From NCBI RefSeq assembly GCF_002734285.1, contig NZ_NSEA01000009.1:228393-292392 (forward strand): 64,000 bases of DNA, given 5' to 3'. The DNA is from Fredinandcohnia onubensis (GTDB lineage: Bacteria; Bacillota; Bacilli; Bacillales; Bacillaceae_L). Positions 26,006-34,895 of the stretch are shown piece by piece. The notes under the pieces are model-generated. The model worked only from the letters and a program-made list of their open reading frames with translations. It was not told the origin of the DNA and did no database searches. Position numbers and translations under genes: made by a program. The stretch's first letter is position 1. Every line of letters begins with the position of its first letter.

Positions 26006-28696
26006 ATGAATGTAACTGATGCTCTATCTACATTAAAAAGAACATTATATGTGGATGGAAAAGAATATCAATATTATAGAATAAAAGATTTGGAAACGAA
26101 TGGGTATCCGATTTCATCACTTCCTAATTCAATTAAAATGCTGCTAGAGGCTGCTGTTCGCCACCTAGATGGAAAGCAAATCACCACTTCACATATTGAA
26201 CAACTTGCAAACTGGGAAAAGACACAATGGGAGAAAAAAGAAGTTCCATTCAAGCCAGCGAGAATTGTCTTTCAGGACTTTACAGGAATTCCTGCCATCG
26301 TCGATTTAGCTGCCATGAGAGATGCTGTGAAAAGAAAAGGTGGGGATGTATCACGCATTAATCCCCAAATTCCAGTAGATTTAGTAATTGACCATTCGAT
26401 GATTGTCGATTATTTTGGAAATCAAGAATCCTTGTCTGATAATCTTAAGCTTGAATACGAACGAAATTTAGAAAGATATCGCTTTGTTAGGTGGGCACAA
26501 AATAGCTTTTCTAATTTTAGGGCAGTACCACCTTCAAACGGTATTGTACACCAGGTTAATTTAGAGTATTTGGCTACTTCGATTGTCACAAAAAATGAAA
26601 ACGGAGAAAACATTCTCTATCCAGATTCTCTCGTAGGCACAGATTCTCATACACCGATGATTAATGGACTTGGAACAATAGGATGGGGTGTTGGTGGAAT
26701 CGAAGCAGAAGCAGCCATGCTTGGACAACCACTATATTTTGTGATTCCTGAGGTAGTAGGAATAAAGCTTTCAGGTAAGCTTCAAGAAGGTGTTACTGCA
26801 ACAGACCTTGCATTAACGATTACAAATTTACTTCGAAAAAAAGGAGTAGTAGGCAAGTTTGTTGAGTTTTTTGGAAAAGGATTATCCAGTATTTCTTTAA
26901 CTGACCGAGCAACAATTGCCAATATGGCTCCTGAATATGGGGCGACTATGGGATACTTTCCGGTTGATGAAGTGACATTAGATTATCTCGAGCTAACAGG
27001 ACGTGGAGAAAATCGATCGTTGATTAAGGCGTATTATGAGGTTCAAGGTTTATTTAGAACAGATGATACCCCTAACCCGAAGTTTACTGAAACACTAGAG
27101 TTGAATTTATCAACAATTAAACCAACAGTTGCTGGTCCAAAAAGACCACAGGATAGTATTGAATTACGCTTGATGAAGGATGAGTTTACTAGAGTTGTAA
27201 CACAGCCGGTTGCAAGTGGCGGATATGGCTTAGATGAAGCAGAACTTAATAAGAAAGTTGAGTTAAAGGACGGTAGTGTGATCAGTACTGGTTCCCTTGT
27301 ACTCGCAGCCATTACAAGCTGTACAAACACCTCGAATCCAAGTGTGATGGTAGCAGCAGGTTTAGTGGCCAAAAAAGCATTGGAACTTGGCCTTAAAAAG
27401 CCTGAGTTTGTAAAAATAAGTTTAACACCAGGCTCACGTGTAGTTACAAAATACCTTGAAGCATCTGGTTTACTAAAGGCATTAGAAGAGATTGGATTTT
27501 ATATTGATGGTTATGGTTGTGCAACATGCTGCGGTAATAGTGGATCCCTTCTTGAATCTGTTGAAGAGGCAATTAAAGAGAATAATCTTCTTGTCGCTTC
27601 TGTTTTAAGTGGAAATCGAAACTTTGAAGGACGAGTACATCCACTCATAAAAGCAAATTACTTAAGTTCGCCACCATTGGTGGTTGCGTATGCTCTAGCG
27701 GGTTCAGTTCAAATGGATATGTACTCAGAGCCAATTGGTTTCGGAAACAATGGAAATCCAGTATATTTAAAAGATATTTGGCCAACTACAAAAGAAATAA
27801 ATGAAGTGATCAGTTCTACTATTACGAAAGAGCTTTTTAAAGAGGAGTATGAACATATTTTTGAAAATGAGGTATGGTCATCGATTGAGTCTTCTGAAGG
27901 GCTGCTTTATAAATGGGATGATCAATCAACCTATATACAGGAAGCACCGTATTTCCTTGAAAAGCATTCAACAGTAAAGACAGACTCAGATTTTAAAAAC
28001 ATGAGGGCCTTATTAATGTTAGGTGACTCGATTACAACAGATCATATTTCTCCAGTTGGACAAATTCCCGTAAAAAGCCCAGCTGGTATTTTCCTAACAA
28101 ATAAAGGTATTCCAGTTCGGGAATTCAATGCATATGGCTCAAGAAGAGGAAATCACCATGTCATGGTTAGGGGGACATTTGCGAATATCCGAATTCGAAA
28201 CAAATTAGCTGACGGAATAGAAGGAGGATATACGAAGTATCTGCCAACTGGAGAAATCATGCCAGTTTATGATGCAGCAGTGAAGTATAAGAAAGAAAAT
28301 CAAAACCTTCTTATCATTGCAGGTAAAGAGTATGGTACAGGAAGTTCACGTGATTGGGCTGCAAAAGGAACCGCGTTATTAGGTGTTAAAGTGGTCCTAG
28401 CCGAAAGCTTTGAGCGCATTCATCGTAGCAATCTAGTAGGGATGGGAGTATTGCCACTTCAATATAATGAAGGTGAGAACGCGGATACTTTACAATTAGA
28501 TGGTAGGGAAGACTTTGAAATAAAAGGTCTACACGGTGAAATCATACCAGGTCAAAAGGTTGAAGTGATTGCAAGGAAACAAGACCAATTAGAACAAATT
28601 AAATTCACGGCTACCGTACGATTAGATAGTGTAGTTGAAATCGAATATTATCAAAGCGGTGGTATTTTACAAACCGTACTTGAAAATCTTTCATAA
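26006..28696 (+). CDS. acnA: Aconitate hydratase, AcnA type (second copy)
   Basis: A monomeric aconitase of 896 residues from ATG 26006, which follows AAGGGAGG (the longer frame from 25925 runs through a terminator). Iron-sulphur ligands lie in AAITSCTNTSNP and GYGCATCCGNSG; the latter has an extra Cys where copy 1 has Ile. The swivel domain GTGSSRDWAAKG and ESFERIHRSNLVGMGVLP is nearly identical to copy 1. Next to prpF and a PrpB-like lyase it likely hydrates cis-aconitate or 2-methyl-cis-aconitate. It may instead be AcnD-like, as AcnD is PrpF's partner in some bacteria. It converges with tctA at a strong terminator. Confidence 0.9.
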   Translation: MNVTDALSTLKRTLYVDGKEYQYYRIKDLETNGYPISSLPNSIKMLLEAAVRHLDGKQITTSHIEQLANWEKTQWEKKEVPFKPARIVFQDFTGIPAIVDLAAMRDAVKRKGGDVSRINPQIPVDLVIDHSMIVDYFGNQESLSDNLKLEYERNLERYRFVRWAQNSFSNFRAVPPSNGIVHQVNLEYLATSIVTKNENGENILYPDSLVGTDSHTPMINGLGTIGWGVGGIEAEAAMLGQPLYFVIPEVVGIKLSGKLQEGVTATDLALTITNLLRKKGVVGKFVEFFGKGLSSISLTDRATIANMAPEYGATMGYFPVDEVTLDYLELTGRGENRSLIKAYYEVQGLFRTDDTPNPKFTETLELNLSTIKPTVAGPKRPQDSIELRLMKDEFTRVVTQPVASGGYGLDEAELNKKVELKDGSVISTGSLVLAAITSCTNTSNPSVMVAAGLVAKKALELGLKKPEFVKISLTPGSRVVTKYLEASGLLKALEEIGFYIDGYGCATCCGNSGSLLESVEEAIKENNLLVASVLSGNRNFEGRVHPLIKANYLSSPPLVVAYALAGSVQMDMYSEPIGFGNNGNPVYLKDIWPTTKEINEVISSTITKELFKEEYEHIFENEVWSSIESSEGLLYKWDDQSTYIQEAPYFLEKHSTVKTDSDFKNMRALLMLGDSITTDHISPVGQIPVKSPAGIFLTNKGIPVREFNAYGSRRGNHHVMVRGTFANIRIRNKLADGIEGGYTKYLPTGEIMPVYDAAVKYKKENQNLLIIAGKEYGTGSSRDWAAKGTALLGVKVVLAESFERIHRSNLVGMGVLPLQYNEGENADTLQLDGREDFEIKGLHGEIIPGQKVEVIARKQDQLEQIKFTATVRLDSVVEIEYYQSGGILQTVLENLS

Positions 28697-28700
28697 ACGA

Positions 28701-28734
28701 TTAAAACCCTTAGTAAAAGTACTAAGGGTTTTAA
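28701..28734. terminator. Bidirectional terminator between aconitase copy 2 and tctA copy 2
   Basis: A perfect 15-bp stem TTAAAACCCTTAGTA / TACTAAGGGTTTTAA with loop AAAG; T-rich on both sides. Confidence 0.88.
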
Positions 28735-28759
28735 TATCCAACTTAATCAACTTTTCTTC

Positions 28760-30268
28760 CTAAAGGGAGGTATTTTCGTTTAAATCTGACTTTTTCTTTT
28801 GTCTTCTGTTCATGAATATTGGGTAAGTAAGTGATAATAGTGTCAAGATTAATAGTGTAATCGAAATAGGTGAACTAACAAAGATATCTAAATTACCATG
28901 ACCAGCTACAAGGCTCTTTCTAAAGTTTTGTTCCATATCTGTTCCAACAATTAATGCCAAAATCATTGGAGCAATTGGGAAGTCGTAGAGCTTCAAGAAT
29001 AAACCGATGACACCGAAAATAATTAAGATATAGAAGTCTAATATTGTGTAGTTCATTGTGTATGCACCGATAAATGCAAGAACTAATATAATTGGATATA
29101 AGACCTTTGCCGGAACATCTAAGATTTTTACAAAAACACCAACCATTAATACGTTAATTAAGAATAAGAAAATATTACCCAAGAAAAGACTATCAATTAA
29201 ACTCCATACCATATTTGGATCACTTTCGAATAGAAGTGGACCCGGTTTTACACCTAGCATAACAAGAGCTCCTAGCATTACAGCTGTTGTTCCAGAACCT
29301 GGGATACCCATAGTTAACAGTGGAACGAAAGCACCGACCGCTGCTGAGTTGTTAGCCGTTTCGGGAGCAGCTAATCCTTCAATTGCCCCTTTACCGAACT
29401 CTTCAGGACGCTTCGAAAGTTGTTTTTCCGTACTGTATGCCATTAATGAAGCAATCGCGCCACCAGCACCAGGTAGAATACCAACTATGAAGCCTAATGG
29501 CGAACTACGGAACATTGGCCATTTTGAACGTTTCCAGTCGTCCTTTGTAATCCAAATTCGACCAAGTTTATTCTTCTTTCCAATTGGTCTATCAATTGTT
29601 AAGTAGTTATAGAGTATTTCCCCAACCGCATAAATACCAATAATAATAACTAGGAAGTTGATACCATCACTTAAATGAACATTTCCAAATGTAAAACGGT
29701 GTACCCCTGTCTGAAGGTCGATACCAACTGTAGCTAGAACTAAACCAAGCCCCATTGAAATAAAGCCTTTTGTCATATTTCCAATTGATAAGGAAACGAC
29801 AGCTGATAAAGTGAAAAGCATAAGTAAAAAGTATTCCGCTGGACCAAACTGTAGAGCGAAATTAGATAGTGGCTTTGCTAATAACATAAAGCCAATAACT
29901 GCGACAAAACCACCAATGAGTGAACCAAGTGCTGTAATTGCAATCGCCGGGCCCGCACGACCTGCTTTTGCCATTTGATACCCATCAAATGTAGCGGCAA
30001 CAGCTGATCCGTCACCAGGAGTGTTAATCAAGATTGAACTCAATGATCCACCATACATGGCACCATAGTAGATAGTTGCCATTAGTATTAATGCGCTTGT
30101 TGGATCCATTCCGAATGTAACTGGGATTAAAACCGCAATTGCTGTTGCCGGTCCTAAACCTGGAAGCATCCCAACAATGGTTCCTAAAAATCCTCCGAAT
30201 ACGACAAATAGTATATTTTCCGGTCTAAGTACCGTTGCAAATCCTTCAAGAATTCCTTGGATATCCAT
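28760..30268 (-). CDS. tctA: Tripartite tricarboxylate transporter large permease subunit TctA (second copy)
   Basis: A 502-residue permease with about 12 hydrophobic segments and signature GMLPGLGPATAIAVLIP near residue 33, plus GILPGAGGAIASLMAYS in the second half. Ribosome site AAGGGGGGAT before the ATG. It lies 16 bases after tctB on the same strand. With the TctC encoded at 22799 it should form the second complete transporter. The receptor is separated from the membrane genes by the catabolic genes, an unusual split arrangement for this family. Confidence 0.93.
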   Translation of the reverse strand: MDIQGILEGFATVLRPENILFVVFGGFLGTIVGMLPGLGPATAIAVLIPVTFGMDPTSALILMATIYYGAMYGGSLSSILINTPGDGSAVAATFDGYQMAKAGRAGPAIAITALGSLIGGFVAVIGFMLLAKPLSNFALQFGPAEYFLLMLFTLSAVVSLSIGNMTKGFISMGLGLVLATVGIDLQTGVHRFTFGNVHLSDGINFLVIIIGIYAVGEILYNYLTIDRPIGKKNKLGRIWITKDDWKRSKWPMFRSSPLGFIVGILPGAGGAIASLMAYSTEKQLSKRPEEFGKGAIEGLAAPETANNSAAVGAFVPLLTMGIPGSGTTAVMLGALVMLGVKPGPLLFESDPNMVWSLIDSLFLGNIFLFLINVLMVGVFVKILDVPAKVLYPIILVLAFIGAYTMNYTILDFYILIIFGVIGLFLKLYDFPIAPMILALIVGTDMEQNFRKSLVAGHGNLDIFVSSPISITLLILTLLSLTYPIFMNRRQKKKSDLNENTSL

Positions 30269-30284
30269 GTTATCCCCCCTTAAT

Positions 30285-30734
30285 CTATGGTAAGCTGACG
30301 GCTAGAAGTTGAGAAAAGGCGTACCATGATCCCACACTAAATAAAACAGCTACACTAATATTAACTTTCCATTTTTCTTTACCATTAACGATGAATAAAA
30401 CAGCTGCCATGAACAGCATTGTTGAAATTAAGAATCCTACTCTTTCAAAAATAAGTGTGTAAATCAATGATAATACCAAAGTAGAAATGATTAGATAGGG
30501 AACTCTGCCCTTAAACAATAACTTGATTTCATCATTTTTGGGATAGTGATTTTTTAATTCTTTTATGAGATAAATAACACTCACAATAAATAGAAAAATA
30601 CTAACCATCATCGGAAAATAGAGTGGACCATTCGGGTCTCCCAATTTGGCTTTAGGTAGATTAATAGTTGAAATAAAGTAGAAAATGCTAATTAGAATTG
30701 AAATAATCGGTAGAATTAATCTAGATGCCCCCAT
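30285..30734 (-). CDS. tctB: Tripartite tricarboxylate transporter small membrane subunit TctB (second copy)
   Basis: A 149-residue TctB-type protein with four hydrophobic segments and the family segment KLGDPNGPLYFPMMVSI near residue 30. ATG start after AGGAAGG. It is the first gene of the minus-strand tctB-tctA unit, whose promoter has the TGAAC direct repeat and a perfect cre. It supports TctA in the membrane; its exact role is poorly known in the family. Confidence 0.88.
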   Translation of the reverse strand: MGASRLILPIISILISIFYFISTINLPKAKLGDPNGPLYFPMMVSIFLFIVSVIYLIKELKNHYPKNDEIKLLFKGRVPYLIISTLVLSLIYTLIFERVGFLISTMLFMAAVLFIVNGKEKWKVNISVAVLFSVGSWYAFSQLLAVSLP

Positions 30735-30793
30735 TTTTATAACCTTCCTTTCTTATAACTCTTAAAACTATTTTAAAAGTTCAGACACAAATT

Positions 30794-30807
30794 TGTAACC
30801 GTTTTCA
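30794..30807 (-). promoter_or_regulatory. Perfect cre (CcpA site) before tctB copy 2
   Basis: On the minus strand TGAAAACGGTTACA matches the cre consensus at every position, 59 bases before tctB. Confidence 0.85.
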
Positions 30808-30837
30808 AAATAAGTAATATAAAATTCGATAAATTCT

Positions 30838-30855
30838 TTTTGTTCATTTTGTTCA
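30838..30855 (-). promoter_or_regulatory. Direct repeat TGAAC-N4-TGAACAAAA, putative response-regulator site before tctB
   Basis: On the minus strand TGAACAAAATGAACAAAA, exactly 30 bases upstream of the cre. The layout is identical to that before tctC copy 2. It lies between tctB and the terminator of the response-regulator gene. Confidence 0.65.
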
Positions 30856-30860
30856 TGAAA

Positions 30861-30889
30861 AAGCATCTTGAAAGAGATTCAAGATGCTT
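30861..30889 (-). terminator. Terminator of the two-component operon
   Basis: A perfect 12-bp stem AAGCATCTTGAA / TTCAAGATGCTT with a five-base loop. The minus strand continues with TTTCATG, directly after the response-regulator stop. Confidence 0.75.
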
Positions 30890-30901
30890 AACCCTTTATG
30901 T

Positions 30902-31585
30902 TCATTTTTGTTTTGAATATTTGCGTTCTGGCCTACCGACAATCCCATATTCAAGTTCGGCAATTACCTCATTAGTTGATGCAAGGTATTCTAAGTAACG
31001 TCTCGCGGTTGTTCTGGATGCTCCCATGCGGTCACCCATTTCTTCAGCAGTAATTCCTGAATCCAATCGGTTGATAATATCTCGTACTTTTTCAAGGGAA
31101 AGGGGGTCAATACCTTTTGGATAATGTATTTTCTTTTCAACAGGCAGTATTTGTTTGCCACCGAAATAGTGGTCTACAATCGTCTGATCGACTTCATTCC
31201 TGCTGTTTAATAATTCTTTCTTTTCGATATATTTTTCTATCGTTTCCGTAAATTTTTCAAATGTTACCGGTTTTATGAGGTAATGAAAAACTCCACCACG
31301 GAGCGATTCTTCTAAATGTTTCTTTTCTGTCGCGGCAGTTATCATAATGATGTCTACATCAGGATGCAGATTTCGAATGATCGGTAGGATTTCAGTACCC
31401 ATTTTATCGGGCATATAAACATCTAATAAAAGCAAGTCAATATTTTGATGTTTTTTTAACAAATCAAGGGTTTCCTTTGCGTTCGAGGATTTACCTATCA
31501 GGTTCACATCTTCAATTCTTTGTAGAAATTGTTCATGAATCGAGGCTACCCTAAAATCATCCTCAGCAATAAGTACATTTATCAT
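30902..31585 (-). CDS. Response regulator, CitT/DctR/DcuR type
   Basis: A 227-residue regulator. The receiver domain has EDD near residue 8, phospho-acceptor Asp55 in LLLLDVYMPD, Thr in MITAATE and Lys in YLIKPVT. The C-terminal helix-turn-helix TAEEMGDRMGASRTTARRYLEYL is typical of the CitB/DcuR family. Its ATG overlaps the TGA of the kinase gene (TGATG), so the two are translationally coupled. In B. subtilis and enterics, such pairs sense external citrate, malate or fumarate and switch on transporters. Here the likely targets are the tctC and tctB promoters with TGAAC repeats. Confidence 0.9.
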   Translation of the reverse strand: MINVLIAEDDFRVASIHEQFLQRIEDVNLIGKSSNAKETLDLLKKHQNIDLLLLDVYMPDKMGTEILPIIRNLHPDVDIIMITAATEKKHLEESLRGGVFHYLIKPVTFEKFTETIEKYIEKKELLNSRNEVDQTIVDHYFGGKQILPVEKKIHYPKGIDPLSLEKVRDIINRLDSGITAEEMGDRMGASRTTARRYLEYLASTNEVIAELEYGIVGRPERKYSKQK

Positions 31586-33192
31586 CAGTCTTCCTCCTTA
31601 TCAATCTGACTTTTTATCGGTAGAAAAACCGTAAAAATTGCGCCGCCATTCTTTCCATTCGATACTTCGATTGATCCATTTAACTTATCGACCACGGTCT
31701 TAACATTCCACAGTCCAAAGCCCCTGTTTTCTTCCCCTTTAGAGGATATTCCTTTTTCAAAGAGAATGGACATTTTATCGGTTGGGATCCCGTTGCCATT
31801 ATCACTAACTTCGAAGACAATATCGTTTCCAATGTCGGTTACGAAAAATGTTACTTCACCTTCGTCTTGCATGACTTCGTCAATTGCATTGTCAATCAGA
31901 TTTCCAATAATGATGATGCAATCCGTAATTGATATATGGTTCGGTAATATAGATAAATAGCTATTTTCATCGATTATCAAACTTACCTTTTTTTCCGATG
32001 CCTTTCCAATTTTTCCAAGTATAATAGCTTGGAGCTTAGGGTCTTTTATTTGATTAAACAAAATATCGTTTTGAAAGTTTAGTTGATTTGTTTCTTCCTG
32101 AATCATAGCAATTGCTTGTTCATACTGTTTTAACTGAAGTAATCCGGATAAAACATATAATTTATTCGTGAATTCATGAGTCTGAGCCCTTAAATCCTCG
32201 GAGTAGTTTTTAATCTCTGTTAAGGTATCAACCATTTTCTTAATTTCTGTTTTATCTCTAAAACTAGAAACGACTCCAACTGTTTTACCATTCTCAATAA
32301 TAGGCATACGGTTCACAATTAACACACGATTATTGATGATCATTTCATCATCGGTCTCAACCAAATTTGTATCTAACACCCGGAGCATTCTGGTGGTTGG
32401 CAGAAGCTCAGCAATTGGTTTATTAATACTGTCATTTGAAATTCCAAGCATTTGTTTTGCAGATTTATTAAGTAATGTAATAAGTCCCTTATTATCAATT
32501 GCAATAATTCCTTCTTTTACCGATTTTAAAATTGCATTTCTTTCTCGATATAAAGAAGCAATTTCATGGGGTTCAAGTCCCATTATGTCATTACGAATAC
32601 TCCTTGCTAATAGTACCCCACCAAAAAAGCCAACGATTAAAACAATAATCGCAATAAATAAGGTTTTTAGTAACTTCTGATTAATATTTTGTTTTATCTC
32701 ATTCTTTAAAAAACCAACACTTACAACACCAATGATTTGTTGTCCAGATTCACCTGAAATAATCGGTGCTTTTCCCCACAAAATATTCCCTAGTTGATTA
32801 TCAGTTTCGACTGTGTAAAAGCTGCCAAACACAATCGCTTTATAGTTTTCGTCATCAAACGCGGAATGGTCGAAACTAACATCGGGATAAGAGAAATTCA
32901 GTCCATCTTTATATTCGATAAAAATATAATTAGCTCCAACTTGGTTGCTGATTTGCTGTGTAATTGCTTCCATCGAACCAGATTGTAAGTCTTCATGGGA
33001 ACCATCTTTAAATGCCGGTATTAATGAAAGGGTTCGTGATGCCTGTAAAGAAAGCTTTTGCATTTCTTCATTGGTTTCTTTTGCTTCATAATAAATAAAC
33101 ATCCCTGTTAAGACTGATGTCACAAACACAATTAAAGTAAGAATTAATGTGATAATTTTAGTTTGTAAGGTAATGTTAAAGAGCTTTAACAT
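31585..33192 (-). CDS. Sensor histidine kinase, CitS/DctS/DcuS type
   Basis: A 535-residue membrane kinase. An N-terminal membrane helix (about 11-33) and a second (about 174-196) enclose an extracytoplasmic PDC-type sensor domain. A PAS domain spans about 215-315. The phosphorylatable His is His339 in LRAQTHEFTNKLYVLSGLL, the hallmark of this family. The ATPase has LIDNAIDE, DNGNGIP and GFGLWNVK. This domain order is that of kinases sensing external di/tricarboxylates. ATG start after GGAGAGAG. It controls, with the overlapping regulator gene, probably the adjacent tct genes. Confidence 0.92.
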   Translation of the reverse strand: MLKLFNITLQTKIITLILTLIVFVTSVLTGMFIYYEAKETNEEMQKLSLQASRTLSLIPAFKDGSHEDLQSGSMEAITQQISNQVGANYIFIEYKDGLNFSYPDVSFDHSAFDDENYKAIVFGSFYTVETDNQLGNILWGKAPIISGESGQQIIGVVSVGFLKNEIKQNINQKLLKTLFIAIIVLIVGFFGGVLLARSIRNDIMGLEPHEIASLYRERNAILKSVKEGIIAIDNKGLITLLNKSAKQMLGISNDSINKPIAELLPTTRMLRVLDTNLVETDDEMIINNRVLIVNRMPIIENGKTVGVVSSFRDKTEIKKMVDTLTEIKNYSEDLRAQTHEFTNKLYVLSGLLQLKQYEQAIAMIQEETNQLNFQNDILFNQIKDPKLQAIILGKIGKASEKKVSLIIDENSYLSILPNHISITDCIIIIGNLIDNAIDEVMQDEGEVTFFVTDIGNDIVFEVSDNGNGIPTDKMSILFEKGISSKGEENRGFGLWNVKTVVDKLNGSIEVSNGKNGGAIFTVFLPIKSQIDKEED

Positions 33193-33232
33193 GTATCTCT
33201 CTCCGATGACATTAATATAGGAAGAAAATGTA

Positions 33233-33270
33233 GAATCTACTAGTATTATATCGAAAAATGGCGTAGATTC
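33233..33270 (-). promoter_or_regulatory. Promoter region of the two-component operon with flanking inverted repeat
   Basis: On the minus strand a TATAAT (33250-33245) is a good -10. It is flanked by the inverted repeat GAATCTAC (33233-33240) / GTAGATTC (33263-33270), 22 bases apart. A regulator binding the repeat would enclose the -10. No strong -35 was found, suggesting activation. Confidence 0.45.
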
Positions 33271-33324
33271 ATAACATTTAATTTATTGAAACTTTTATAA
33301 TTTACTATTTTATAAAAAGTAAAA

Positions 33325-33352
33325 AAGAAGCCCTTATCCGTAAGAGCTTCTT
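33325..33352 (-). terminator. Terminator of the GntP/YhfA-like transporter gene
   Basis: Stem AAGAAGCCCTTA / TAAGAGCTTCTT with one mismatch; on the minus strand it is followed by T residues (A-run at 33321-33326 on plus). Confidence 0.7.
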
Positions 33353-33362
33353 TAATGATCGA

Positions 33363-34781
33363 TTAGATTAAAAACATCGCTACAATTGTTGTTACTACCA
33401 ATCCAATTGTTACCGGCAGTAAGTTCTTCCTTGCAAGTTCAAATGGGTCGACACCGCATATTGCAGCGGCAGGGATAAGCGCCCATGGAACGAGGGTTCC
33501 ACCTCCGACCCAAATTGCGGCGATTTGCCCGAGTGCGGTTAATGTCGCAGCACCAGCGCCGAGTGCGGATGAAAACAAAGCGGCAAGTGATCCAGCTAAT
33601 GAAATTCCTGAAAATCCTGAACCATCTAAGCCTGTAATGGCACCGACAATGGTTAAGGTAACCGCGCTGACTGGCGCGTTTAATGGTACAACAGATGCAA
33701 GACTAACTCCAAGGTCATTCACTATTCCCTGTGAGTGTTCTGGTAAGAAGTCGCCAATTATTTTTACAAAACCAGTGTCCCCAAGATAGAAAAACGCGGC
33801 GATTGGAATGACCGGACCAAATACTTTGAATCCAAATTGAAAGCCTTCAATTAAATAGGTTGTTGTTTTTTCTAATCCCGCATTTTTATGAGCAACAAGT
33901 GAGATTAGTAGAAGAATAAAGATAGAGGTTCCACCAACAGGTGCTGTTGCGTCTCCACCGGATAGATTTAAGACAGACATGGCAACAACATCTAGGGCAA
34001 AAAGGATTGGGATTAAAATGGCAAAGAGACGTTTCGCTTTAGTAGAAAGTAAGCTTCTTAAACGTTCTTCTTCTTTTTCTGAAATATCCTGTGTCAACGG
34101 ATTTGAATAGTTAGAATTACCACCTACAGAAAGAGTTCCTTTTCGCATATCGCGACGGAGTAAGTAGTAGGCTGCAACAGTTGTTACAATCCCCATCACA
34201 AAAACTAAAGGGATACTTGCTTTTACAACCTCCATAACCTCAAGACCAGCAGCATCTGCTGTAAGCTTAGGGGCGGCTTGAATGATAAAATCACTCGACA
34301 ATGCAATTCCGTGACCGAACAAATTCATTGCCATTGCGACACCCAAAGCGGGCAAACCTACTCTCATTGCTACCGGTAAAAGTACCGCACCGATAAGGGC
34401 AACAGCTGGGGATGGCCAGAAGAACCATGAAATCACCATCATGACAATACCAATGGTCCAATAAGCAAGAGCAGGGGAACGGATAAGTTTTGCAAAAGGA
34501 GCAATCATGATATCATTGATTCCCGTCACGGTTAATGCCTTACTCATCGAAACAATTATCGATATGACGAGTATGGTTGAGAGTAACTCGGTTATTGCAT
34601 AAATAAAGCTATTAAAGACTCCACTAACGGATGCACTTATTGATCCAGTTGCTGTGATGGCGAGAAGAAAGATTCCGATAATACAAATAAGTGAAGTGTC
34701 CCTCCTCATCACCATAAAACCAATGATTAAGAGGATAAACGAAACATATATCCAATGCAGGGCGGTTAATTCCACTAACAT
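33363..34781 (-). CDS. Multi-pass transporter, possibly YhfA-like
   Basis: A 472-residue protein with about 12 hydrophobic segments. I place the start at ATG 34781 (MLVELTALHW) because GGGGGT precedes it at six bases. Gly/Pro-rich half-helices, such as FFWPSPAVALIGAVLLP and a C-terminal GAGAATLTALGQIAAIWVGGGTLVPWALIPAAAICG, resemble GntP/C4-dicarboxylate-carrier-like secondary transporters. B. subtilis has an uncharacterised transporter YhfA in the same hem-yhf neighbourhood, which makes orthology plausible. It is separated from the two-component operon by a terminator. Substrate unknown; an organic acid is a fair guess. Confidence 0.75.
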   Translation of the reverse strand: MLVELTALHWIYVSFILLIIGFMVMRRDTSLICIIGIFLLAITATGSISASVSGVFNSFIYAITELLSTILVISIIVSMSKALTVTGINDIMIAPFAKLIRSPALAYWTIGIVMMVISWFFWPSPAVALIGAVLLPVAMRVGLPALGVAMAMNLFGHGIALSSDFIIQAAPKLTADAAGLEVMEVVKASIPLVFVMGIVTTVAAYYLLRRDMRKGTLSVGGNSNYSNPLTQDISEKEEERLRSLLSTKAKRLFAILIPILFALDVVAMSVLNLSGGDATAPVGGTSIFILLLISLVAHKNAGLEKTTTYLIEGFQFGFKVFGPVIPIAAFFYLGDTGFVKIIGDFLPEHSQGIVNDLGVSLASVVPLNAPVSAVTLTIVGAITGLDGSGFSGISLAGSLAALFSSALGAGAATLTALGQIAAIWVGGGTLVPWALIPAAAICGVDPFELARKNLLPVTIGLVVTTIVAMFLI

Positions 34782-34895
34782 TGTTAAACCCCCATTCGCT
34801 AATTCCGAATTCAAGCAGAGGTAACTACACGTTAACCTATGTTTGTATTACAGAATATGTAGCTGGGGATTAGGTGTGAGAAGTGTACATAAATT

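Noticed and set aside
22799..28696. Complete 2-methylcitrate cycle for propionate
   Set aside because: No methylcitrate synthase or PrpD in the window, so a propionate-degrading operon cannot be claimed.
29058..29606. 182-codon plus-strand frame
   Set aside because: Antisense shadow of tctA copy 2; composition mirrors membrane-protein codons, no ribosome site.
1..34000. Genomic island with integrase and attachment sites
   Set aside because: No integrase, transposase, tRNA target or flanking direct repeat seen; base composition looks similar to the rest.
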